Origin: Bdellovibrionales bacterium CG10_big_fil_rev_8_21_14_0_10_45_34
GTDB taxonomy: Bacteria; Bdellovibrionota; Bdellovibrionia; Bdellovibrionales; 1-14-0-10-45-34
Direction: 5' to 3'
Assembly (NCBI GenBank): GCA_002778785.1
Contig: PEZS01000006.1
Coordinates: 76,518-140,517, forward strand
Length of the DNA stretch: 64,000 nucleotides
Shown here: in pieces, positions 26,329 to 35,248 of the stretch
Position numbering within the stretch: position 1 is the first letter of the stretch
Layout of the letters: each line of letters begins with the position of its first letter
Translations under genes and position numbers: made by a program
The notes under the pieces: model-generated
Seen by the model: only the letters and a program-made list of their open reading frames with translations
The model's database searches: none
Told to the model about the DNA's origin: nothing

Positions 26329-27258
26329 TTGAGACTATTTAAATCGATCTTAGCCGTCTTTATATTGTTGGCAGCATTATGGGGGGCACTCTTTTCAGTC
26401 TCGGAGATGCGCCTCTCAGAAAAGCTGGGCGAGGTCACCGCAAAGGCCGCAGAAAAAGCCACAGAGAAAGCCACAGAGAAAAACCCAGACACGATCTCGC
26501 CACCAAAGTCTGAGAGGGGTTTTTATTCAAAAGCAGAGAAGAGTTCAGCGGAGCCTAGATGGGTTGCGATGGGGCCGGCAGAACTATCCGTTTGGCCTTC
26601 GCAGACGAAGGTCCAGTACGAATCTGTGCTAGAGGCCGATCCCCAGGCCATATTGTATGCGAGAGTTAGAACAACAAGCGATGGTGTGCCGGTTTTGTTT
26701 GCTCCTGACTCCTTGGAGGCAATTTCCGGCAAAAAAGAATTCGTTTTCAATTACGATTATGAGGAATTTCGGCAGCAGCCGGGCTTAAGTACAATTCTGA
26801 CTGTGGAGGAGTTCAACGAGATCTTTGGCGCATCCGAAGCTGTTTTTGAGTTAATGGATTCTCATCTTCAAACCCTAAAGCTTCTCGAATCGGTTTTAGC
26901 GAAGCGTCACTCAGACGTGCGTTTTTGGGTAACTTCTCCACATGCGCGAACCGCAGAAGAAGTTTCACATACGCTGGGGCCGTCGAAGTTGGTCATTCCA
27001 ACCGACAAGCTTAAGTTACTGAGGATGTTAGACACTCTCATGCTGAGCGGCCTACTGAATATTGAGGGGTACGCGATCACCTCGCCGCTTCGAGAAGGAA
27101 AAGTTCAATTGGTAACAGATTCTGTTTTAAGCTCGCTAGCTCGTCGAGGCATAGCATGGTGGGCAAGGGTAGATTCGAATGCAGAATATGAAACGGCGCG
27201 AGATCTCGGCGCCAAGGCCATTATGTCTCGAGAAAAGTTTGGCAATTTAGCGAAATAA
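26329..27258 (+). CDS. Glycerophosphodiester phosphodiesterase-like pseudoenzyme
   Basis: 309 aa from a TTG preceded by GGGGAA. One membrane segment (about 4-24), then a linker with a small repeat (AAEKATEKATEK), then a domain that follows the GDPD fold: VLEADPQAILYARVRTTSDG, VPVLFAPDSLEAISG, ILTVEEFNEIFG, and at the end SLARRGIAWWARVDSNAEYE ... ARDLGAKAIM, the usual last strand-helix pairs. But the catalytic positions are changed: the HRG motif reads MGP, the ExD pair is not present, and HD reads PD. So it should bind rather than cleave. Anchored in the inner membrane with the domain in the periplasm. Ends 135 bp before tolQ, same strand. The relation is by eye and needs a structure-based test. 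Confidence 0.55.
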   Translation: MRLFKSILAVFILLAALWGALFSVSEMRLSEKLGEVTAKAAEKATEKATEKNPDTISPPKSERGFYSKAEKSSAEPRWVAMGPAELSVWPSQTKVQYESVLEADPQAILYARVRTTSDGVPVLFAPDSLEAISGKKEFVFNYDYEEFRQQPGLSTILTVEEFNEIFGASEAVFELMDSHLQTLKLLESVLAKRHSDVRFWVTSPHARTAEEVSHTLGPSKLVIPTDKLKLLRMLDTLMLSGLLNIEGYAITSPLREGKVQLVTDSVLSSLARRGIAWWARVDSNAEYETARDLGAKAIMSREKFGNLAK

Positions 27259-27393
27259 CTTCGCCTCCTCTTTTGCGACAACGAGCAACGCAGCAATTCA
27301 TTTTGTTGCGTCTGCAGAGTAGTTTGGACGAAATGGCAACAGTTCTCAGAATCGCACTTGAAAGTCTTTCCTACAGACAATAGCCTAGAGAGC

Positions 27394-28104
27394 ATGAATA
27401 AAGCACAAATGGCCATGGACTACTCAGTTTGGGATTCCCTGCTTCACGCAAGTCTCGTTGTACAATTAACTTTGCTAACACTTGCGATTATGTCAGTGAT
27501 TTCTTGGGCAATATTTTTTGCTAAAAGAAAACAATTGGATACTGCCGAAGAAGGAAACACGCTATTTTCTGACTTGTTTTGGAAGGCCCGATCCTTAGAT
27601 GAAGTTGACGAAAAAGCGGATCGATTTGCTACGAGTCCGATTGCAAAGATGTTCAAATCTGGCTTTAGCGAGTTGAATCGTCTTGCGGATTCAAAAGGGG
27701 ATTCTACCAAGACATCTGTACCTAAGTTAACTGGCTCAGACAACGTGGCACGTGCGCTCACAAGATCAATGGATATTGAAATTTCTAATTTAGAAAAGCG
27801 CCTAAGTTTTCTGGCGACGACTGGAAGCACGGCCCCTTTTATTGGTTTGTTTGGAACCGTTTGGGGAATCATGTCTGCGTTTCACAATATTGGAAAGACC
27901 GGAGCCGCCAGTCTGGCAGTTGTGGCACCGGGAATTTCTGAAGCGTTGGTGGCTACGGCAATTGGACTCGCGGCAGCCATTCCGGCCGTGGTGACGTACA
28001 ACCATTTCGTAGCGCGGCTGAAAAGAATTGAGCTTCAAATGTCTAATTTTTCTTCTGACTTTCAAAACATTGTTCGCCGTAATTTCTTTGTGGACGAGAA
28101 GTAA
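27394..28104 (+). CDS. tolQ: TolQ/ExbB-type proton channel subunit
   Basis: About 236 aa from the ATG at 27394; an in-frame TTG at 27358 gives 12 extra residues with no better ribosome site. Three membrane segments: about 21-42, then after a 100-residue cytoplasmic domain about 147-170 and 182-205. LATTGSTAPFIGLFGTVWGI is the conserved TolQ/ExbB motif. With TolR it uses the proton gradient to energise TolA and keep the outer membrane drawn in at division. First of tolQ-tolR-tolA; three bases separate it from tolR. Confidence 0.95.
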   Translation: MNKAQMAMDYSVWDSLLHASLVVQLTLLTLAIMSVISWAIFFAKRKQLDTAEEGNTLFSDLFWKARSLDEVDEKADRFATSPIAKMFKSGFSELNRLADSKGDSTKTSVPKLTGSDNVARALTRSMDIEISNLEKRLSFLATTGSTAPFIGLFGTVWGIMSAFHNIGKTGAASLAVVAPGISEALVATAIGLAAAIPAVVTYNHFVARLKRIELQMSNFSSDFQNIVRRNFFVDEK

Positions 28105-28107
28105 GCG

Positions 28108-28530
28108 ATGGGAATGAGTGCTTCAGGAGGCGGAAAATCCAGAGTGACTATCAACGAGATCAACGTGACTCCTCTCGTAGATGTCATGCTTGTTTTGTTG
28201 ATTATTTTTATGGTCACGGCTCCGATGATGCAGCAGGGGATTGAAGTAGATCTTCCAGAAACAGCGAATACGGGCGTGACTGTTAACGATGAACCGTTTG
28301 TGCTTGTTGTGCAAAGTAACGGACGGATCCTTGCCGGTGAAGCTCACATAGAGATCGGGCAGCTCCGAAAAAAGCTTGCGGCTATATTTGCCACAAGAAA
28401 AAATAAGCAGGTTTACCTTCAAGCTGATCGTAAAGTTGACTATGGCGTAGTGGCAGAAGTGATGGGCGAAATTAAGTCTGCCGGGATTTCACAGATTGGA
28501 CTCATCACACTTCCGAAGACAGATTTATAA
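28108..28530 (+). CDS. tolR: TolR/ExbD-type subunit
   Basis: 140 aa. The single membrane helix INVTPLVDVMLVLLIIFMVT carries the essential aspartate (VDVML), and the periplasmic domain follows (EVDLPETANTGV ... VYLQADRKVDYGVVAEVM), all typical. It pairs with TolQ. The gene ends 25 bp before the tolA-like start. Confidence 0.95.
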   Translation: MGMSASGGGKSRVTINEINVTPLVDVMLVLLIIFMVTAPMMQQGIEVDLPETANTGVTVNDEPFVLVVQSNGRILAGEAHIEIGQLRKKLAAIFATRKNKQVYLQADRKVDYGVVAEVMGEIKSAGISQIGLITLPKTDL

Positions 28531-28555
28531 GGACCAACTAAAAGGCGCAGGAGAA

Positions 28556-29305
28556 ATGCCATTGTCACAATCTTCACCTCTAGCTACTGAGCACGGGGAT
28601 GAAAAGTTTCAAAAGTATATTGGTTACTCCTTGATTTTTCACGGACTTGTCGTTTTGCTGTTCACTGCTCGGGCTCTCGTGTTTCCAAGTGACGATATAA
28701 TCCTGCATCCCTCCATTCGAGTCGACATTGTTGATTTGCCAGACAAGTTGACTCCACAAGTGAAGATTGCGGAAGCTCCGCAACCTTTGACAGAACAAGC
28801 GCCGGCCCCAGTGCCGCCAAAGCCGGTGCCAGAAGTAAAGAAAGTAGAAGTACCAAAGAAAGTAGTGTCTAAGCAGAAAGAAATCTCAGAAACTGAGGCT
28901 GCACTACAAAGATTAAAGGCATTGGAGTCGATTGAGAATGAAGTCAAATCTGTCAACAAACCTAAAGCTGTGCAGGCGAAGGGCCAAACGCTGAGCAAAG
29001 GTAATCAGCTGAAAGGGCTCGCTAAGCTTGAGCATGATCAATATATTTCTGATTTAGAATCCCATATTAAATCAAACTGGGTGCTCCCGGAGTGGATGGC
29101 AAAAAGTGCCTACAAATGCATATTAAGAGCAAAGTTTAATTTTCGTGGCTTCGTTACCGAAGTGGGAGTGGTGGAGTCTTCAGGAGACTCTCAGTTCGAT
29201 CAGTATGCAATTAAGGCTGTGGAGGCTTCAAATCCATTTCCGGTGCCGCCCGATGACTTGAAAGATTTGTTTAACGCACGAGGAGTGACTCTGTCGTTTC
29301 CCTGA
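28556..29305 (+). CDS. tolA: TolA/TonB-like energy transducer
   Basis: 249 aa from the ATG at 28556, which has AGGAG upstream; a longer reading that starts inside tolR is rejected. One membrane segment (about 19-40), a Pro/Lys/Val-rich linker (about 65-110: PVPPKPVPEVKKVEVPKK) that spans the periplasm, a charged helix, and a C-terminal TolA/TonB domain (about 155-249: LESHIKSNWVLPEWMAKSAY, RAKFNFRGFVTEVGVVESSG, FDQYAIKAVEASNPFPVPPD). It transmits force from TolQR to TolB and outer-membrane partners. The linker is short compared with enterobacterial TolA. Confidence 0.88.
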   Translation: MPLSQSSPLATEHGDEKFQKYIGYSLIFHGLVVLLFTARALVFPSDDIILHPSIRVDIVDLPDKLTPQVKIAEAPQPLTEQAPAPVPPKPVPEVKKVEVPKKVVSKQKEISETEAALQRLKALESIENEVKSVNKPKAVQAKGQTLSKGNQLKGLAKLEHDQYISDLESHIKSNWVLPEWMAKSAYKCILRAKFNFRGFVTEVGVVESSGDSQFDQYAIKAVEASNPFPVPPDDLKDLFNARGVTLSFP

Positions 29306-29377
29306 ATGAATTGGTAGTTCCGAGAAGAGGCGAGTAGATCTGTGGTCATAAAAATAGAAAGATGGCGAAAGGTCTTA

Positions 29378-29396
29378 ATTTTTGTGCCACAAAAAT
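29378..29396. promoter_or_regulatory. 19-bp palindrome upstream of tolB
   Basis: ATTTTTGTG-C-CACAAAAAT is a perfect inverted repeat with 9-bp arms and one central base, in the 179-bp gap between tolA and tolB. With a single-base spacer it suits a dimeric DNA-binding protein better than an RNA hairpin, though an A/T-rich terminator for tolQRA cannot be ruled out. It lies 89 bp before the tolB start. Confidence 0.4.
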
Positions 29397-29484
29397 GGAA
29401 GAATTTAGCCAGCGAAATTGGTAGTTAGATAAAGTGAATGTCAGTAGAGTGAGCGATAGAGCAGTTTTTTAACAGGGGGATTCA

Positions 29485-30951
29485 GTGAATTTTAATATTT
29501 TTAATAGCCTAGGGTCTGCGGCCCATTCCTTTTATTGCATACTCGAATTATTTAGGACGAAATGCCAACGGCCCGCACTTATAGCTCTTTCAACTATCGT
29601 GAGCGTTGCAGCTCTACCCATTGCAGGGCAGGCTGCGGATGTTTACATTAACGTTGGAGAGGCAAACTTCAAAAAAAGCTTAATGGCCCTTCCTGAGTGC
29701 AAATACTTAGGCGCCGCCGAAAAACCGTCGTCGGCTAAATCTATCAGTTTGGATCTCTCAAGTACGCTTCTCAACGATTTAGATTCGACAGGTTACTTTC
29801 AATTTGTAAAACAAGATGCTTACCTGGAGGACCCAGAAAAAGTGGGTCTTAAGCCAGCTCCTGGTGAAAGCAACGGTTTTAAGTATGAAAACTGGTCAAA
29901 AATCGGCACAGAATTTTTGATACGCTGTGGGTTTAGCGTGATAAAGGGGCAGATTACTTTGAAGGCTTTTCTTTATGACGTGAAAAAAGCCAAATCTATT
30001 GTGGCGAAGGAGTATTCCGGGCCAGAGGATAAAGTTCGAAAAGTGGCTCACACTTTTGCGAATGATGTGGTGGAAGGGCTTACCGGGAAGCCAGGATATT
30101 TCTTAACCCGAATTGTTGTTGGCTCAGACCGCGGCGGAAACAGCTGGAAAGAAATTTACATAATGGATTGGGATGCCAAAAACCCAAAACAAATAACTCG
30201 GCACAAGTCTATTGCGCTTTCACCAAACTGGTCACCAGAAGGTAAGAAAGTTGCCTACACCGCCTATGTCGTTCATACAAAAAGTAAAAAAAGGAATGCC
30301 GATTTATTCACCTACGAAATCTTCACTGGCAAGAGAGAGCTCATTTCTTCAAGGCCGGGTATCAATTCGGGGGCGGCGTTTAGCCCGGATGGCAAGCATA
30401 TCTTTATGACCATATCTCAGGCTGGTAGCCCCGATATTTTTCGCGTCGGTTCAAGTGGCGACGGTCTAAAGCAAATCACAAAAGGACCAGCTGGGGCTAT
30501 GTATGTGGAGCCCGCAGTGTCTCCCGATGGTAAGAAAATTGCTTTTTCATCTGATAGAAGCGGAAAACCAATGGTCTACACCATGGATATCGACGGAACA
30601 AACATGAAGAGAATCACGTTTGCGGGTAAATACAATGCATCGCCAAGTTGGTCCCCAGATGGAAAGAAAATAGCGTTTGCGGGATTTGATAAAGATCACT
30701 TTGATGTCTTCGTGATGAATGCGGACGGGACAAATATGGTGCGCCTCACCACAGAGAAGAAAATAAATGGTAAGATGTCAAACAATGAAGACCCTGCCTT
30801 TTCGCCCGATGGCAGGCAGGTGATGTTTGTGAGCGACCGAACGAAAAATAAGCAGATTTACTTGATAAATGCTGATGGAACCAATGAGCGGCGCCTCACT
30901 GTAGACAAGCACAATTATTTTAAACCCAAATGGTCATGGGTAAATGATTAA
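29485..30951 (+). CDS. tolB: TolB periplasmic beta-propeller protein
   Basis: 488 aa from a GTG with CAGGGGGA upstream. The signal peptide is long, with cleavage probably at AGQA (about residue 50). The N-terminal domain (VYINVGEANFKKSLMALPEC onward) is followed by at least five WD40-like/PD40 blades with the hallmark SPDGKKIAFSSDRSG and MDIDGTNMKRIT. TolB docks with TolA and Pal. There is no pal downstream in this window; a cyclophilin gene follows instead. Confidence 0.95.
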   Translation: MNFNIFNSLGSAAHSFYCILELFRTKCQRPALIALSTIVSVAALPIAGQAADVYINVGEANFKKSLMALPECKYLGAAEKPSSAKSISLDLSSTLLNDLDSTGYFQFVKQDAYLEDPEKVGLKPAPGESNGFKYENWSKIGTEFLIRCGFSVIKGQITLKAFLYDVKKAKSIVAKEYSGPEDKVRKVAHTFANDVVEGLTGKPGYFLTRIVVGSDRGGNSWKEIYIMDWDAKNPKQITRHKSIALSPNWSPEGKKVAYTAYVVHTKSKKRNADLFTYEIFTGKRELISSRPGINSGAAFSPDGKHIFMTISQAGSPDIFRVGSSGDGLKQITKGPAGAMYVEPAVSPDGKKIAFSSDRSGKPMVYTMDIDGTNMKRITFAGKYNASPSWSPDGKKIAFAGFDKDHFDVFVMNADGTNMVRLTTEKKINGKMSNNEDPAFSPDGRQVMFVSDRTKNKQIYLINADGTNERRLTVDKHNYFKPKWSWVND

Positions 30952-31022
30952 GGGTCGATAAATCTCTTTGACCAAGCCCATCGCTTCTCGATAGCCTCCC
31001 TGGGATTGACGGGAGGTGCTAC

Positions 31023-31958
31023 TTGAAATCAAACGGTTCTTGTTTTTCTGCGGGATTAATTGCTCGCGTAGTGCTGGTTTATCTTTTAGCCTTTGCGTTT
31101 TTTCACTGGAAGGCCGATGCGCAAGACGCTAGTGGCGGGGACAACCAAAAGCTCGATCAGCTAGCTCAAGAGGGAGTAAAGCGGCCTGACCCGGCGCAAG
31201 TTGTAGAAGAAAAAGCCAAGCCAGTGACAAAGGATGTAAAACAAAATTTATCTAACACTGTAAAAGACGCAATCGCTGAAAAAGAAGCAAAAACAGAAGA
31301 CAACGCCGACAAAAAAGTAGATAAGAACCAAGAGAGCTCGATCGTCGAATCTGGTTCTGACGCCCAAAAAACGTCAGAAAAGAAAGACAGCGAGATAGAA
31401 AAAAAGAGCGATCAAAAGAGAAAATCTAAAAAAAGAGGTCTTTCAAAAGTGTTTGCAATATTCGATACTTCAAAAGGTAAAATTAAAATTGAATTGTTCG
31501 AGGGTTACGCCCCTAAGACAGTGGCTAACTTTATTGGCCTAGCTTCTGGAACAAAAGAGTTTACCAATCCTAAGACAGGTAAAAAAGAAAAGTCTCCCTT
31601 TTATGATGGTTTGATTTTTCACCGAGTTATTCCCGGATTTATGATTCAGGGCGGTTGCCCGCTAGGAACCGGAACTGGTGGGCCGGGCTACACTTTTGAA
31701 GATGAAACGAAGGGTAACCCCAAAAAGCACACCAAGCCTGGTATTCTCTCAATGGCAAATGCCGGACCAAACACCAACGGGAGTCAGTTTTTTCTCACAG
31801 TTGCAGAAACTCCTTGGTTAGATGGCAAGCACACCGTTTTCGGAGAGGTTGTTGAGGGGATGGATGTGGTTAATAATATATCAAAAGTCTCTCGTGATCC
31901 TCGCGACAAACCGCTAGAGGATGTCAAACTTAACTCCGTAAAGATCGAACGAGAATAG
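31023..31958 (+). CDS. Exported cyclophilin-type peptidyl-prolyl isomerase
   Basis: 311 aa from a TTG with GGGAGG 6 bases upstream. Signal peptide or anchor to about residue 35, then a 100-residue highly charged Lys/Glu linker (about 38-140), then a cyclophilin domain (about 143-311). Key stretches are [40 protein letters not shown] and [15 protein letters not shown], with the catalytic Arg in [13 protein letters not shown]. It should catalyse proline isomerisation in the periplasm during folding of envelope proteins. 71 bp after tolB and probably in the same transcript. Confidence 0.92.
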   Translation: MKSNGSCFSAGLIARVVLVYLLAFAFFHWKADAQDASGGDNQKLDQLAQEGVKRPDPAQVVEEKAKPVTKDVKQNLSNTVKDAIAEKEAKTEDNADKKVDKNQESSIVESGSDAQKTSEKKDSEIEKKSDQKRKSKKRGLSKVFAIFDTSKGKIKIELFEGYAPKTVANFIGLASGTKEFTNPKTGKKEKSPFYDGLIFHRVIPGFMIQGGCPLGTGTGGPGYTFEDETKGNPKKHTKPGILSMANAGPNTNGSQFFLTVAETPWLDGKHTVFGEVVEGMDVVNNISKVSRDPRDKPLEDVKLNSVKIERE

Positions 31959-31967
31959 CGAAAAGTT

Positions 31968-33329
31968 CTATTTGGTGTCCTCGTAAACTCTTTGTTTGTC
32001 TTGAATAAAACTATGGACCTCTTTCATAAAAGAGAGCTTCTTGTTGTCTGCCTCAATAATGAATGACGACAAGGGTTCTCCATAGCATTCATTAAAAGTG
32101 TCTTCGCCGCTAAAGGCATTTTCTGTGAATTTAACAATCTTATCTCGGCAAATACTTTTGATGCGATACAGCCGATCGTAGGCTCGGAAGTTCCAATCGT
32201 TGGAAAAAAGTAAGAAATAAAGAACCCAAAGGGCTGCGAGACCTCGGTGCTTCAGTCTCTCGGGTAGAATCCAAGAAAAAGCGATGATCGGAACGAGAAT
32301 CAGTGGCATTGCAAACTCTGCGTATCGGGAGACTTTACTAAAATCTGATGAAAAACCTGCCCTCCCGGCCGCAACAGACGCGAGAGTCGCTAAAACAAAA
32401 CCAGTGGCCATAAACACAGGCCACCAACTATTTCGAGAAGACCGCTGGGAGCTATGTGCTGATTTGAAAAACCAAATGATCAGAACAAGAGCTAGTCCAA
32501 TCGCAAATAATGTAGAAAGTGCCAGCGACTTGATCGTCACGCCAAATCCAAACGAAACAAGATTAACGAAAAGACTCCAGAACCGACTATCCGTTGGCAA
32601 AACCATCGCGGGGTGATGGGACGGCTGCTGATAGTGTGAACTGTAAACCAGTGAAATCACAATCGCTACTAACAAAAGAAAAACGAGTTTTGTAGCGGCA
32701 GGCTTACTTTGCTCAGGGATCTGTTTGTCGAAGTAATGGGCTATTAAGATTAGCGGCAGAGCAATGGCCCAAGTTATGGTTGAAGCGAAGCTAATTGAGC
32801 AAAGAAAGAGCAAAGCGGCGAGTGTTAAGGTGCGTCTCCACTTGAGACTGCCGCTAAAAGATTTATCGCATACGTAAAAAAGGAAGATCATCGAAAGGTG
32901 TACAACTGTTTGCACGGGCAAATAGTGGTTCATATCGTTGATCGGAGACAGAAAAAAGACAGCAAACCAAAAAACAGTTTCTCTTTTCACGCCGTTTGAG
33001 TGTCGCTCGGTAAAAGAGATAAGGTAAGTTACATAAATTCCGTAGACGAGAAAGTTGAAAATCTGAAGCCACGCAAGATTCCATCCGTTAAAAAGATAAA
33101 GGAAGGAGTGCCATAACTTTGTAAAAACCATGAGGTGCTCGTTATGCGGCAAAAACAGGTGCGAAACGCTGGTGCCGGGAAAAAGAAGCCATTCATCTAT
33201 GAAAGGAACATTCACCGACGTTTTGGCTATATAAAGCCAGTGAAACAGAAAGAGGCTGCCAAAAACTAGCGGACCACTTGCGAGGAGTTTACGAAAAAAC
33301 AGATCAAAGATTTTTTTAGCGTTCATCAT
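31968..33329 (-). CDS. Polytopic membrane protein, GT-C-like
   Basis: 453 aa with about ten membrane segments. After the first segment the periplasmic loop holds NVPFIDEWLLFPG; an acidic pair at this place is characteristic of GT-C glycosyltransferases, which use lipid-linked sugars. The C-terminal part is a soluble tail of about 60 residues. No other family marker is recognised, and no sugar-pathway genes are next to it, so substrate and even enzymatic activity are uncertain. Its stop faces that of the cyclophilin gene, 9 bp away. Confidence 0.5.
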   Translation of the reverse strand: MMNAKKIFDLFFRKLLASGPLVFGSLFLFHWLYIAKTSVNVPFIDEWLLFPGTSVSHLFLPHNEHLMVFTKLWHSFLYLFNGWNLAWLQIFNFLVYGIYVTYLISFTERHSNGVKRETVFWFAVFFLSPINDMNHYLPVQTVVHLSMIFLFYVCDKSFSGSLKWRRTLTLAALLFLCSISFASTITWAIALPLILIAHYFDKQIPEQSKPAATKLVFLLLVAIVISLVYSSHYQQPSHHPAMVLPTDSRFWSLFVNLVSFGFGVTIKSLALSTLFAIGLALVLIIWFFKSAHSSQRSSRNSWWPVFMATGFVLATLASVAAGRAGFSSDFSKVSRYAEFAMPLILVPIIAFSWILPERLKHRGLAALWVLYFLLFSNDWNFRAYDRLYRIKSICRDKIVKFTENAFSGEDTFNECYGEPLSSFIIEADNKKLSFMKEVHSFIQDKQRVYEDTK

Positions 33330-33416
33330 TCACGTCCACAATTTCTCGGCCTATTTTTTACGGGCGCTTGCGTATTTTGTGCGGCGATCTGACTATCATT
33401 ACTGAATGTAAGAATA

Positions 33417-34997
33417 CTAAGGAAGTTTTTCGTCTTGAATATCCATAACTACAACTTTGTGATCAGAAATGGCCTCATACTGAGTCTCTTCCATGCCGCG
33501 AAGGTTTACCACAGTTTCGTGTCTGTGAGGCCCAAAACCAAAAATGTAGTTTTTTACAGCCGTGGGTCTTCTTGTGCGAATTGCGAATCCGTCGCTTCGC
33601 GCTGGAATTATTCTTCCTTCTTGGTCAGCCCACGAAGTCGTAAACCCTTCCTTAAACAGAGGATTTGATTTTTGGGGGCCGCCCGTCATTGCTAACCAGT
33701 TGGAGCCGCTATAATCATCGGATTTCGAATTAGGCTTTATATAGTTTCCAGGATTTGGGGCATAGAAACCACTTTCTCTAAGAACATCTATATCTGTAGA
33801 TGTAAGGCTCAAATCGACATTCCAGTCTCCACCCAAAAGCAACGTAGCATTCTTATGGTGCGGCAAACTTTGAATTCTTTGAACAATAGACATGGTAGCG
33901 GTTAGTTCTCGCCTGCGAATCTCTTGCATTCGCCTTGCCCATGTCGGATCAGGCCTTGAGCCCCGGCTCGACTTTAAATGGAGTCCACCAATTATGAAGA
34001 GACACTCACCGCTCGAGTTATAGATGCCTAAAAAAGGCGGCACTCTGTAAAACTGCGAAGCAAGCAGCTGGGCTTCTTCGCTGTCCATGCCCATTTCTCT
34101 TTCGTAAAGCGCTGACACCGTTAGATGAGCGTCTTCAAAGGCCCTTCTTCGCACAAGAATGAGGGTCTTGCTGTACTCATTTGATGAATAGGTGCGCGCT
34201 AATTGGGTCTCCATTTCATGGGCACTCAAGTCTCTGATATCAGATCGAATAAATTTCTCTTGAGGATCTTGGGGCCTCGCAGGGGGCGGCGAATTAGACA
34301 GTTTTGAAGGTTGATCTCGCAGTTGGTTACTACCGAGAGTTGGTTCCTGAGTTGCTTCATTTGAGAGACCGGTAGATGGCATTGCCGATGTGAAAGAGCC
34401 CACCGCAATGTAGTTGTTCCGAAGTTCAGTCGCGCTAAATGAAGGGTAGTCCTCTAGTTTGTCGACTTCGGAGAGTACTATTATGTCGGACTCAGACTCT
34501 AAAATAATACTCGCAAGTCTCTTAAGAGCTCGGCTCTGTGCGCCCTGTGAGGCCACTTCGTAGTTGGCAATTGGCCGCCCATTTATGGTTTTCGGAAACC
34601 CGTAACGTCGCTCAGAATTAAAATGTTGGGCATTAAGAGCCATAACCCTCATTTGGCTTTGATGTTTTTCAGGAAACTGAATTAACCCCCTGGTTGGTGC
34701 TGTTTTTACATATCCGGCCGGTGCAAAACCATGATTATCAGTTTTTTTAAAGAGCGTTATATGGGGGTCGAAAAGTCGAAAGGGATTCTGAGGTGTCTCT
34801 GAAAAGATACTGCAGACGTGGGGTCCTCGCTCAACGCTCGGTCTAATCGAGGGGACCGGCGACGCCGAGGAGGTAGCGTTTGCATGTGCCGACCATGGCG
34901 AGCAAAACAAAATACAAACAGAAAGTAGTGCAAAAAGCTTCAACGCCTTTGCGGCAAACATGTTGCTCAAAAATATTTTATGCCCCGTCTGAAACAT
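33417..34997 (-). CDS. Secreted endonuclease/exonuclease/phosphatase-family protein
   Basis: 526 aa. Signal peptide at about 1-40 (a second ATG at codon 13 gives a more compact one). EEP-fold motifs appear in order: MRVMALNAQHF, SDIIVLSEVDKLEDYP (metal-binding Glu), GGLHLKSSRGSRP, LLLGGDWNVD (catalytic Asp/Asn) and AISDHKVVVMDI (catalytic Asp-His). A Ser/Pro-rich insert at about 205-255 interrupts the domain. So it is probably an active DNase or phosphodiesterase outside the cytoplasm. In a predatory or biofilm lifestyle it could break down extracellular DNA (inference). Divergent from nothing close; a 251-bp gap precedes it. Confidence 0.75.
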   Translation of the reverse strand: MFQTGHKIFLSNMFAAKALKLFALLSVCILFCSPWSAHANATSSASPVPSIRPSVERGPHVCSIFSETPQNPFRLFDPHITLFKKTDNHGFAPAGYVKTAPTRGLIQFPEKHQSQMRVMALNAQHFNSERRYGFPKTINGRPIANYEVASQGAQSRALKRLASIILESESDIIVLSEVDKLEDYPSFSATELRNNYIAVGSFTSAMPSTGLSNEATQEPTLGSNQLRDQPSKLSNSPPPARPQDPQEKFIRSDIRDLSAHEMETQLARTYSSNEYSKTLILVRRRAFEDAHLTVSALYEREMGMDSEEAQLLASQFYRVPPFLGIYNSSGECLFIIGGLHLKSSRGSRPDPTWARRMQEIRRRELTATMSIVQRIQSLPHHKNATLLLGGDWNVDLSLTSTDIDVLRESGFYAPNPGNYIKPNSKSDDYSGSNWLAMTGGPQKSNPLFKEGFTTSWADQEGRIIPARSDGFAIRTRRPTAVKNYIFGFGPHRHETVVNLRGMEETQYEAISDHKVVVMDIQDEKLP

Positions 34998-35248
34998 TGC
35001 GGCTCCCCCTTTGAGTGCCTACCACTTTTTTCGGATGCAGTAGGTCAAAACACTTTCTTATGGTTCTAAAATCCAACACCCTTTAAACGAACTCAACCGT
35101 AGCGAATATAAATATGCATCAGGTTAAAGTGAAACCAATCTAAGAAACCCGGATAGGCTGCAACCTAAAATGAAACCACTCGAGAACCTAGAGTTTCCGA
35201 TGAGTTAGCACTTTATTTGAATTTTTTTCAGACTCAAAAAGCCGAAAA
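34998..35248. other. Intergenic region between EEP-family gene and motB
   Basis: About 250 bp with no open frame of credible length and no recognisable RNA. It is A/T-rich and must contain the promoter of the EEP-family gene and the end of the flbD-motA-motB transcript; no clear terminator hairpin was seen. Confidence 0.5.

Noticed and set aside
26449..26484. Short tandem repeat coding for Ala-Thr-Glu-Lys
   Set aside because: A few copies of a low-complexity linker inside a gene, not a CRISPR or functional repeat array.
27278..27318. Hairpin ACGCAGCAA...TTGTTGCGT before tolQ
   Set aside because: Nine-base stem with one wobble and no T-run; too weak to call a terminator or operator.
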